A DNA stretch of 64,000 nt, from positions 3,202,501 to 3,266,500 of the forward strand of contig NZ_AP028672.1 of assembly GCF_041154505.1 (NCBI RefSeq), given 5' to 3'. Below the pieces are notes generated by a model. That model saw nothing but the letters and a program-made list of their open reading frames with translations, did no database searches and had not been told where the DNA came from. Origin of the DNA: Acidovorax sp. A79 (GTDB lineage: Bacteria; Pseudomonadota; Gammaproteobacteria; Burkholderiales; Burkholderiaceae_C). Both the position numbers and the translations under genes were made by a program. Of the stretch, positions 44,233 through 54,538 are shown in pieces. The stretch's first letter is position 1. Every line of letters begins with the position of its first letter.

Positions 44233-45936
44233 ATGCGCCAACGTGCATTGCTGTGGCTCACTGCGTTCTTGTTGGCCATGGTGGCCGCGACCGCAGCGCA
44301 TGCCCAAGACGCGGACCTTTCCATCACAAAGACCGATGGAGTGACCACGGCCACGCCGGGCGGATCGGTGACCTACACCATCACCGCCAGCAATGCAGGG
44401 CCGGACCCCGCCGTCGGTGCCACGGTGGCGGACACTTTTCCGGCCGTGCTCACCGGCACCTGGACCTGCGTGGGCGCGGGCGGCGGAACCTGCACGGCGG
44501 CGGGCAGCGGCAACATCAACGATGGCGTCAATCTGCCCGCGGGCGGCTCGGTGACTTACACGGTGAGCGCCGTGATCAATGCGTCTGCGACGGGCACGCT
44601 GACCAACACCGCGACGGTGACGTCTGCCGTGAACGACCCCAACCCAGCCAACAACAGCGCCACCGACTCCGACACGCTCACGCCACAGGCGGATCTGTCC
44701 ATCACCAAGACCGATGGCGTGACCACGGCCGTTCCGGGCGGATCGGTGACGTACACCATCACCGCCAGCAACGCGGGGCCGTCCAATGCGTCGGGGGCCG
44801 CGGTGCTCGATACCTTCCCTGCCGCGCTCACCGGCACCTGGACCTGCGTCGGCGCGGGTGGAGGCACCTGCACGGCGGCGGGCAGCGGCAACATCAACGA
44901 CATCGTCAACCTGCCCGCGGGGGGATCGGTCACCTACACGGTGAGCGCCACGATCAGCGGTTCGGCGACCGGAACGCTGGTCAACACGGCGACGGTGACA
45001 GCGCCGGGCGGGGTGACCGATCCCAACCCCGCCAACAACAGCGCCACCGACACCGACACCCTCGCGTCGCAAGCCGACCTGGCCATCACCAAGACGGATG
45101 GTGTGACCACGGCCGTTCCGGGCGGCTCGGTCACCTACACCATCACCGCCAGCAACGCCGGCCCATCGAACGCCGCAGGCGCGGGCGTGGTGGACACCTT
45201 CCCCGCCGCCCTCACGGGCACCTGGACCTGCGTCGGCGCGGGCGGAGGCACCTGCACGGCGGCGGGCAGCGGCAATATCAGCGACACCGTCAACCTGCCC
45301 GCGGGCGGCTCGGTGACCTACACCGTCAGCGCGACGGTGAGTGCGGCGGCCACGGGAACGCTGGTCAACACGGCGACGGTGACGGCGCCGGGCGGGGTGA
45401 CCGACCCCAACCCGGCCAACAACAGCGCCACCGACACCGACACCGTCACGCCGCAGGCGGATCTGGCCATCACCAAGACGGACGGCGTGACCACGGCCAC
45501 CCCGGGCGGCTCGGTGACCTACACCATCACCGCGAGCAATGCCGGGCCCTCCGGCGTCGCTGGGGCAACGGTGGCGGACACCCTGCCCGCGGTGCTGACC
45601 GGCACCTGGACCTGCGTGGGCGCGGGCGGCGGCACCTGCACGGCGGCGGGCAGTGGCAGCATCAACGACACCGTCAACCTGCCCGCGGGCGGATCGGTGA
45701 CCTACACCGTCAGCGCCACGGTAGGCGCGTCGGCGACGGGGACACTGGTCAACACCGCGACCGTCGCGGCACCAGGTGGCGTGACCGACCCCAACCCCGG
45801 CAACAACAGCGCCACCGACACCGACACCATCGCGGCGGCCCCGAGCGCGATTCCGTCCCTGTCGGAATGGGCGCTGTGGCTGCTCGCCGGCCTGGTGCTG
45901 CTGGCCGCGCTGGGCCAGCGCCGCCAGATGCGCTGA
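44233..45936 (+). CDS. Secreted DUF11-repeat protein with an IPTL-CTERM-like sorting tail
   Basis: 567 residues: signal peptide (about 1-24), four tandem DUF11 repeats of 126-128 residues, each starting ADL(S/A)ITKTDGVTTA and ending DPNPANNSATDTDT, then a C-terminal IPSLSEWALWLLAGLVLL plus basic RRQMR. That tail matches the IPTL-CTERM plan of motif, helix and basic end. Repeats of this family form extracellular beta-sandwich stalks. Start taken at MRQRALLW; an upstream in-frame ATG at 44164 is less likely. Confidence 0.75.
   Translation: MRQRALLWLTAFLLAMVAATAAHAQDADLSITKTDGVTTATPGGSVTYTITASNAGPDPAVGATVADTFPAVLTGTWTCVGAGGGTCTAAGSGNINDGVNLPAGGSVTYTVSAVINASATGTLTNTATVTSAVNDPNPANNSATDSDTLTPQADLSITKTDGVTTAVPGGSVTYTITASNAGPSNASGAAVLDTFPAALTGTWTCVGAGGGTCTAAGSGNINDIVNLPAGGSVTYTVSATISGSATGTLVNTATVTAPGGVTDPNPANNSATDTDTLASQADLAITKTDGVTTAVPGGSVTYTITASNAGPSNAAGAGVVDTFPAALTGTWTCVGAGGGTCTAAGSGNISDTVNLPAGGSVTYTVSATVSAAATGTLVNTATVTAPGGVTDPNPANNSATDTDTVTPQADLAITKTDGVTTATPGGSVTYTITASNAGPSGVAGATVADTLPAVLTGTWTCVGAGGGTCTAAGSGSINDTVNLPAGGSVTYTVSATVGASATGTLVNTATVAAPGGVTDPNPGNNSATDTDTIAAAPSAIPSLSEWALWLLAGLVLLAALGQRRQMR
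44311..45838 (+). repeat. Four tandem DNA repeats encoding DUF11 units
   Basis: Units start at 44311, 44689, 45073 and 45457, so repeat lengths are 378, 384 and 384 bp. They are similar at nucleotide level and always in frame, so unit number could change by recombination without breaking the gene. Confidence 0.85.
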
Positions 45937-45952
45937 CCGCGGGCGGGCCAAC

Positions 45953-45958
45953 TACAAT
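45953..45958 (+). promoter_or_regulatory. -10 element before the SAH riboswitch
   Basis: TACAAT, about 7 bp before the 5' arm of the riboswitch, so transcription would begin right at the aptamer. The -35 is not clear. Confidence 0.5.
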
Positions 45959-45964
45959 CGGCCC

Positions 45965-46070
45965 CTGGTCCAAGGAGCGTTGCAGCGGCTTGCCGTGCCC
46001 TGGTGGGGCATGGCGGCTCGTCAGGCTTGGGCCGCGCATCCCTCAGTACATTGACAACGACGCTCACCTG
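45965..46070 (+). promoter_or_regulatory. S-adenosylhomocysteine (SAH) riboswitch upstream of metH part 2
   Basis: Matches the SAH aptamer layout. P1: GGTCCAAG (45967-45974) pairs with CTTGGGCC (46026-46033). P4: GAGCGT (45975-45980) pairs with ACGCTC (46060-46065). A P2 hairpin uses TGCCGTGCCC and GGGGCATGGCGG. The conserved AGGAGCG, CAGGCT and CGCTCAC blocks are present, with pair-preserving changes in P4. SAH build-up would turn on methionine synthesis. Such switches are known before metH and ahcY in betaproteobacteria. Confidence 0.85.
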
Positions 46071-46099
46071 AACCCCCTTGTGCCGCGCAGGTGAGCCTT

Positions 46100-48839
<2,740 letters not shown>

Positions 48840-48841
<2 letters not shown>

Positions 48842-48886
48842 TGCTATTGATTTTATAGCTTCTGGCGCTTGATGGATAAGCGCCAG
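48840..48886 (+). repeat. Short interspersed repeat, copy 6 (at the metH stop codon)
   Basis: TGATGCTATTGATTTTATAG followed by CTGGCGCTT-GATGGAT-AAGCGCCAG, a 9-bp hairpin. The element overlaps the TGA stop of metH part 2. Confidence 0.65.
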
Positions 48887-48907
48887 GGGCTGATTTGATT
48901 GAATGGA

Positions 48908-48937
48908 CAGAAAGGCCCCGCACGCGGGGCCTTTCTG
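48908..48937 (+). terminator. Strong terminator after metH part 2
   Basis: CAGAAAGGCCCCGC and GCGGGGCCTTTCTG form a perfect 14-bp stem, about 67 bp after the stop. The U-run is short. Confidence 0.65.
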
Positions 48938-49198
48938 TTGGTGGCTTTGCCGGAAAGCGCTTCGCAAGCCATGGGCCTGCCTCCAGACCGGCGCGCCTGC
49001 GCCATGCCTGGCGCGTGTTTTCGGCAGTGGGAACCCTACTTCAGGAGGGATGCTATTTGCCAGGGCGCAGCATGTAATCAGCCACGATTGGGACAAGCTC
49101 GGTGCGGCGCTGCCGCTGCACTTTTCACAGGACAGTGGCTCCCGCCGTGGGCCGCGCAGGGCCCGCCCAAGCACAAGACAAAGAACTGTGTAGGGGCG
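48938..49198. other. Leader region of the giant secreted protein gene
   Basis: About 260 bp without a supported gene. A 47-codon frame near 49053 has a Shine-Dalgarno one base from its ATG and looks like chance. No promoter or structured RNA is convincing. Confidence 0.4.
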
Positions 49199-52100
49199 AT
49201 GCCAATGCTGCGTTTCCATGGATTTCCGGAGGGGCTCCATCATGCGGCCCTGCGCCTGCTGGCTTGCGCGGCGCTGCTGGCGGGTTTGCTGCAGCCTGGC
49301 ATGGCCAGCGCCGCGCACACCTCGCTCATCTGCCCGGCCAAGGGTGGTGGGGTCACGCAAGGCGGCACGGTCACCATCGACGTGACCGACTGCACGCCAG
49401 GTATTGGCTGGGCGGGCACCGGTCCGGTGGACGGGCCGGCGTTGCCGGTGCATGGCAGTGCCAACCTGCGCATCACCGGACCGAACTGGGTCCTGGACTA
49501 CAGCCACAATGGCAACAGCGCCACCAGCGACTACTTCGAGTTCACCGACGCATCGGGCAACGCCACTGCGCAAAGCGTCGTGGGCGTGACGGTCACCATC
49601 CATCCCTCGTCGTCTCCCATTGCGGTCGCACCCGCAACATTGCCCGCCCTGACGGCGGGCACGCCGTTTTCGCAGGCCCTCAGCGCCAGCGGCGGCACGG
49701 CGCCATACACCTACACGCTGCAAGGCGGCGCGCTGCCCCCGGGCCTCGGCCTGGCCGGTTCGGGCGCCATCACCGGCACGCCCACCCGGCGCGGGGGCTA
49801 CACCTTCAGCGTGCGCTCCACCGACCATGGCGGCCTGTTCGTGGACAAGGGCTACACCGGCACGGTGGGCAACCCGAGCCTGGCGCTGGCCACCCCCACG
49901 GGAACGGCGGTGCAGGGCCAGCCCTTCTCGCAAGCACTGGCCACCACGGGCGGTGTGCCGCCCTACAGCTATCTGCTGGAGACGGGCAGCTTCCCGGCGG
50001 GCATCAGCATCTCCGGCGCGGGCGTGGTCAGCGGCACCACGGCGGCGTCCCTGGGCAGCTACCCGGTGACCTTGCGGGTCACGGACGCCAGCACGGGGCC
50101 TGGGAGCTATTTCGAGCTGGAGAACTACACGCTGGTGGTCAGCCAGCAGCCCGTGCTGTCCATCAACGACGTGGCGGCCAGCGAAGGCAATGCGGGCATG
50201 GCCCATTTCAGTTTCACGGTCAGTCTCAGCGCGCCCGCCGGGCCGGGCGGCGTCACCTTCGACATCGCCACGGCCAATGGCACGGCCACCGCGGGGGCCG
50301 ACTACGTGGCGCACAGCCTCGCGGGCCAGGCCATACCCGCCGGCAGCAGCACCTACCCCTTCGTGGTGCAGGTGCCGGGCAATGCGCTCTTCCAGCCGGA
50401 CAGGACGTTTTGGGTGAATGTGACCAATCTGGTGAATGCCGTGGCGGGCGACGCGCAGGGCCAGGGCACCATCGTCAACGACGACGCGGCCCCCAGCCTG
50501 TCGATCAACGATGTGACCGTGGTGGAGGGCCACGGCGGTACCACCGGCGCCGTCTTCACCGTGTCCCTGAGCGCGCCGAGTGGCTTCACCACCAGCGTCA
50601 ACTACGCCACGGCCAACGGCACGGCCACGCAGCCCGGCGACTACACCGCCACCAGCGGCACGCTGACTTTCACGCCAGGGCAAACCTTGCTCACCGTCAC
50701 GGTGCCCGTGGTCGGCGACACCACGCCCGAGGCCCACGAGACCTTCTTCGTCCACCTGAGCGGCGCCGTCAACGCCACCATCGCCGACAACCAGGGCCTG
50801 GGCACCATCACCAACGACGATGTGCCTGTGGCCGTCGGCCCCGGCACCCTGCCGGTCGGCACGGTGGCGGCGGCCTACAGCCAGACCCTGGCGGGGAGCG
50901 GTGGCGCAGGCCCTTATGCATTCGCGGTGACGGCGGGCGCGCTGCCCACGGGGCTGGCCTTGTCCACCGGCGGGCTGCTCGGCGGCATGCCCACGGCGGG
51001 CGGTGCGTTCAATTTCACGGTCACCGCCACCGACAGCAGCGCCTTTCCGGGGCCGTATGCGGGCTCGCAGGCCTATACCCTGGCCATTGCCAGCCCCACG
51101 GTGTCGCTGGCCCCCGCCACCGTGCCGGGCGGCACGCGCACCGTGGCCTACAGCACTCCGCTCGCGGCATCGGGCGGCACGGCGCCGTACACCCATGCCG
51201 TCACGGCCGGGGCGTTGCCAGGCGGGCTGCTGCTCAGCGCGGGTGGCGTGCTGTCGGGCACGCCCACGGCCACGGGGTCCTTCAACTTCAGCGTGACCGC
51301 CACCGACAGCAGCACCGGCACCGGCCCCTACACCGCCACGCGCGCCTACACGCTGGTGGTGGCCGATGCGGCGCCGGTGGCCAGCCACTCGGCGCACACG
51401 GTGGCCTATGGCTCCAGCGGCAACGCCGTGCCGCTGAGCCTCTCCGGCGGGGCGGCCACATCGCTGGCCCTCACCACACCGGCCGCGCACGGCACGGCGA
51501 TGGTCAGTGGCACCACCCTCCAGTACATGCCCACGCCGGGCTATGCGGGCAGTGACAGTCTTGCCTATACCGCCACCAACACCTCCGGCACATCGTCGCC
51601 CGCCACCGTCACGCTGACCGTGAGCCCGCCCACCCTGGTGGTCAGCCCCAACAGCGCGCAGACCGCCACGGTGGGCAGCGCCTACACCCGCACCTTCACC
51701 TGGAGCGGCGGCGCCGCGCCCTACACGGGCCTGCAGGTGCAGAACCTGCCCGCGGGCCTGTCGGTCACGGCCACCACGGCCGACAGCGCCACGGTGTCGG
51801 GCACGCCCTCGGTGGCCGGTGCGTTCAACCTCCACCTCACCGCCACCGACAGCAGCACCGGCGCCGGCCCGTTCAACGGCGCGCAGGCCGTGGCGCTCAC
51901 GGTGGGAGCCCCCACCGTCACCCTGGCGCCTGCCACGCTGCCCGCTGCCGGCGCGTACAGCGCCTACAGCCAGGCCCTCGCGGCGGCCGGTGGGCTGGCC
52001 CCGCACAGCTATGCCGTGAGCACCGGCGCCTTGCCCCCGGGCCTGGCGCTGAGCACGGCTGGCGTGCTGGCCGGTACCGTGGGCGCACCGGGCACCTACC

Positions 52101-52717
52101 ATTTCACCGTCACGGCCACCGACGCCAGCGGGGCGGCCTATGCAGGCAGCCAGGCCTACACGCTGCAGGTGGCGCTGGCGCAGACCTACAGCGGCCCGTC
52201 CCCCACGGGCTCGGGCACCATCACGGCCAGCTTTGGCGGCGGCGGTGCGGGGTGCGTGTTCGCCAGCGCGCAGTTCATCCCGCCGTCGGGCCACGCGTCC
52301 AGCCCGCCCGCCCACAGCGCCCCGGCGGGGGTGCAGTTTCCGCACGGGCTGTTTGACTTCGCCACCACGGGCTGCACGCCGGGCAGCACGCTGCAGTTCA
52401 CCATCACCTACCCCGGCGCGCTGCCGGCCCACACCCAGTACTGGAAGTACGGCCCCACGCCGGCCAGCCCGCCCAACGCGGCGCCACGCTGGTACACCCT
52501 GCCCGCCGGGGTGGCGGGCGCGGTGGCGACCTTCTCCATCACCGACGGCGCCCTGGGGGATGATGACCTGGCCGCAAACGGCGCCATCGTGGACGCGGGC
52601 GGCGCGGGCTTCGGGCTGGCCGCCACGGCCGTGCCGCTGGGCGACGGGCTGATCTGGTGGCTGGCCCTGGGACTGCTGGCCGTGGCCGCAGGCCAGCGCC
52701 GCCGGGGCGCTGGGTAA
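49199..52717 (+). CDS. Large secreted Calx-beta/putative-Ig repeat protein
   Basis: 1172 residues. After a signal peptide (about 1-38) there are putative Ig (He_PIG-like) units starting VAPATLPALTAG, two Calx-beta domains (LSINDVAASEGNAG and LSINDVTVVEGHGG, each ending in NDD, calcium-binding type), further Ig-like units, and a choice-of-anchor-U-like domain (FPHGLFDFATTGCTPGS to ITDGALGDDDLAANGAIVD). A final helix plus RRRG resembles a sorting tail. Probably an extracellular adhesin or surface-layer component. Start taken at MPMLRFHG, which directly precedes the signal. Confidence 0.72.
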   Translation: MPMLRFHGFPEGLHHAALRLLACAALLAGLLQPGMASAAHTSLICPAKGGGVTQGGTVTIDVTDCTPGIGWAGTGPVDGPALPVHGSANLRITGPNWVLDYSHNGNSATSDYFEFTDASGNATAQSVVGVTVTIHPSSSPIAVAPATLPALTAGTPFSQALSASGGTAPYTYTLQGGALPPGLGLAGSGAITGTPTRRGGYTFSVRSTDHGGLFVDKGYTGTVGNPSLALATPTGTAVQGQPFSQALATTGGVPPYSYLLETGSFPAGISISGAGVVSGTTAASLGSYPVTLRVTDASTGPGSYFELENYTLVVSQQPVLSINDVAASEGNAGMAHFSFTVSLSAPAGPGGVTFDIATANGTATAGADYVAHSLAGQAIPAGSSTYPFVVQVPGNALFQPDRTFWVNVTNLVNAVAGDAQGQGTIVNDDAAPSLSINDVTVVEGHGGTTGAVFTVSLSAPSGFTTSVNYATANGTATQPGDYTATSGTLTFTPGQTLLTVTVPVVGDTTPEAHETFFVHLSGAVNATIADNQGLGTITNDDVPVAVGPGTLPVGTVAAAYSQTLAGSGGAGPYAFAVTAGALPTGLALSTGGLLGGMPTAGGAFNFTVTATDSSAFPGPYAGSQAYTLAIASPTVSLAPATVPGGTRTVAYSTPLAASGGTAPYTHAVTAGALPGGLLLSAGGVLSGTPTATGSFNFSVTATDSSTGTGPYTATRAYTLVVADAAPVASHSAHTVAYGSSGNAVPLSLSGGAATSLALTTPAAHGTAMVSGTTLQYMPTPGYAGSDSLAYTATNTSGTSSPATVTLTVSPPTLVVSPNSAQTATVGSAYTRTFTWSGGAAPYTGLQVQNLPAGLSVTATTADSATVSGTPSVAGAFNLHLTATDSSTGAGPFNGAQAVALTVGAPTVTLAPATLPAAGAYSAYSQALAAAGGLAPHSYAVSTGALPPGLALSTAGVLAGTVGAPGTYHFTVTATDASGAAYAGSQAYTLQVALAQTYSGPSPTGSGTITASFGGGGAGCVFASAQFIPPSGHASSPPAHSAPAGVQFPHGLFDFATTGCTPGSTLQFTITYPGALPAHTQYWKYGPTPASPPNAAPRWYTLPAGVAGAVATFSITDGALGDDDLAANGAIVDAGGAGFGLAATAVPLGDGLIWWLALGLLAVAAGQRRRGAG

Positions 52718-52728
52718 TGTGCGGTTGA

Positions 52729-52772
52729 TATGAAAATCATAGCTGCCAGCGCTTTCGGGATAAGCGCTGGGG
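52729..52772 (+). repeat. Short interspersed repeat, copy 7
   Basis: AAAATCATAGCTGCCAGCGC followed by TTTCGGGATAAGCGCTGG: CCAGCGCTT pairs with AAGCGCTGG. It lies 11 bp after the giant secreted protein gene. Confidence 0.65.
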
Positions 52773-52816
52773 CCCCATTTCATTCAAAGATTGCAACCAT
52801 CCGCTCCCTGCAAGAT

Positions 52817-53221
52817 TCAGCCGCCCTGGCCTTGCGGCAGCCGGGCAATCACCTTGATCTCGAACTGAAACCCATACAGCCAGGTCACGCCAATGCCCGT
52901 CAGCGTGGGGTGGGGCGCCTCGCCCCAGAACTCGGGCACGATGCTCCACACCGCTTCAAAGTTCGCCTCGGGGTTGACGACAAACATCGTCACGTCCACC
53001 ACGTCGTCAAAGGTGCAGCCCGCCGCCTGCAGCACCGCGTCCAGGTTGGTGAACGCCCGCCGCACCTGCGCCTTCAGGTCGGGCTCGGGCGAGCCATCCT
53101 CGCGGCTGCCCACCTGGCCCGACACGAACAGAAAACCGTTGGACCGCACCGCCGGCGAATAGCGGTTGCGCTCGTACAGCGCCTGGCGACCGGCCGGAAA
53201 CACCACATCACGTTGGGCCAT
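52817..53221 (-). CDS. RidA family protein
   Basis: 134-residue YjgF/YER057c/UK114-fold protein, a group whose archetype deaminates reactive 2-aminoacrylate imines. It has SPAVRSNGFLFVSGQVG near the start and a later FDDVVDVTMFVVN. The key Arg of active RidA (R105 in E. coli) is not evident: the segment reads PHPTLTGIGVTWL, so it may belong to a Rid subfamily with another substrate. It is divergent from the LysR regulator at 53435. Confidence 0.8.
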   Translation of the reverse strand: MAQRDVVFPAGRQALYERNRYSPAVRSNGFLFVSGQVGSREDGSPEPDLKAQVRRAFTNLDAVLQAAGCTFDDVVDVTMFVVNPEANFEAVWSIVPEFWGEAPHPTLTGIGVTWLYGFQFEIKVIARLPQGQGG

Positions 53222-53302
53222 GAAAAAACTCCTTCGGTGGGGCCGGCAAGCCGCCCCGTGTTGACGATGAAGGCACTGTAGAAGCGCGGGGCCGGCCGAT
53301 AA

Positions 53303-53316
53303 ACAGGCAAGCCTGT
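53303..53316. promoter_or_regulatory. Palindrome between the RidA-like and LysR genes
   Basis: ACAGGC-AA-GCCTGT, a perfect 6-bp inverted repeat in the divergent promoter, followed by TTCTTAGAA. It probably binds the LysR regulator. Confidence 0.45.
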
Positions 53317-53434
53317 CCATCACTGTTCTTAGAATCCAAACAATCGCGGGCCGTACCAGGCCCATTGCAGCGCGGCACGGGCTCGACCCGCGCACCCCCA
53401 CGGGCCCCTGAGGCGGCCGCACCGGAGCATCCCC

Positions 53435-54361
53435 ATGGACCGTTTTGACGCAATGCAGGCCTTCGCGCGGGTGGTGGAAACCGGCAGCTTCACCAAGGCG
53501 GCGGCAACCCTGCACATGAGCAAGACCACGGTGACCCAGCTGGTGCAGCAACTGGAGGCACGCCTGCGGGTCCGGCTGTTCAACCGCACCACGCGCAAGG
53601 TCCATGTCACCGCCGATGGCGCCGCCTACTACGAGCGCGTGGTGCGCCTGCTGGCCGACCTGGACGACGCCGAGACCAGCCTCTCCACCGCCGCCGCCGC
53701 GCCCCGGGGCCGCCTGCGGGTGGATGTGCCCAGCCCCCTGGCCCGGCTCGTCCTCGTCCCCGCGCTGCCCGCGTTCCACGCGCGGTATCCCGACATCCAG
53801 CTCGACATGGGCGTGAGCGACCGCCGCGTGGACATGCTGGGCGAGAACGTGGACTGCGTGGTGCGCGGCGGCACCCTCACCGACCAGTCCCTCATCGCCC
53901 GCCAGGTGGGCGAGCTCGCACTGCGCGTGTTTGCCGCTCCCAGCTACCTGCGGCACGCGGGCGTGCCCGCGCACCCGGGGGAGCTGGAGGACTCGCACCA
54001 CCGCATCGTGGGTTTCCTGTGGGCGCGCACCGGCAAGCCGGTTCCCTATGCCATGCGCCGCGGCGGTGAGAGCATCCACGTGCAGGGCCGCTACGTGTGC
54101 GCGATGGACGACGGCAATGCCTATCTGGCCGCAGGGCTGGCCGGCATGGGGGTGCTGTGGCTGCCCAGCTACATGGCGCGGCCGCACGCGGCCAGCGGCG
54201 AGCTGGTGCCATTGTTTGAAGGCTGGACGATGGACCCCATGCCCCTGTACGTGGCCTACCCGCCCAACCGCCATGTGAGCGCCAAGGTCCGGGTGTTCAT
54301 TGACTGGGTGGTGGAGCTGATGGCGCTGCATGCACCGCTGAGGGCTGCGCGGCAGGGCTGA
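53435..54361 (+). CDS. LysR family transcriptional regulator
   Basis: 308 residues: winged HTH (about 3-60, FDAMQAFARVVETGSFTKAAATLHMSKTTVTQLVQQLE) and effector domain (about 90-300) of the CrgA/DmlR-like group. A divergent arrangement with the RidA-like gene and a shared palindrome suggests it controls that gene and itself. Confidence 0.85.
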   Translation: MDRFDAMQAFARVVETGSFTKAAATLHMSKTTVTQLVQQLEARLRVRLFNRTTRKVHVTADGAAYYERVVRLLADLDDAETSLSTAAAAPRGRLRVDVPSPLARLVLVPALPAFHARYPDIQLDMGVSDRRVDMLGENVDCVVRGGTLTDQSLIARQVGELALRVFAAPSYLRHAGVPAHPGELEDSHHRIVGFLWARTGKPVPYAMRRGGESIHVQGRYVCAMDDGNAYLAAGLAGMGVLWLPSYMARPHAASGELVPLFEGWTMDPMPLYVAYPPNRHVSAKVRVFIDWVVELMALHAPLRAARQG

Positions 54362-54480
54362 AAGGCGCCGGGGCGGTGTAGGCTCGCGGCCTGCCGCCGC
54401 CCTTCATGCGCGGTGCCCGGAATATCCGGGCCCGGCGTGCTGGCGGCCCGGCATGATTCGCGGCGGCGGATTTTGGGGCT

Positions 54481-54538
54481 ATGCTATATTCAATTGGTAA
54501 CTATTTGTGCCGCCAATGGATTCCGATTTCGACTGGTA
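54481..54538 (+). promoter_or_regulatory. Probable promoter of the glycosyltransferase/cyclase locus
   Basis: An AT-rich patch, ATGCTATATTCAATTGG (54481-54497), with a TATATT -10-like element, stands out from the GC-rich surroundings directly before the locus. No clear -35. Confidence 0.35.

Noticed and set aside
44311..45838. Regular repeats considered as a CRISPR array
   Set aside because: Units are 378-384 bp, contiguous and in frame; they encode DUF11 domains.
49053..49193. Possible 47-residue small protein
   Set aside because: AGGAGG lies only one base from the ATG and the peptide shows no features.
48899..49198. Upstream start adding 100 residues to the giant secreted protein
   Set aside because: The signal peptide begins just after the Met at 49199, and the upstream part covers a terminator.
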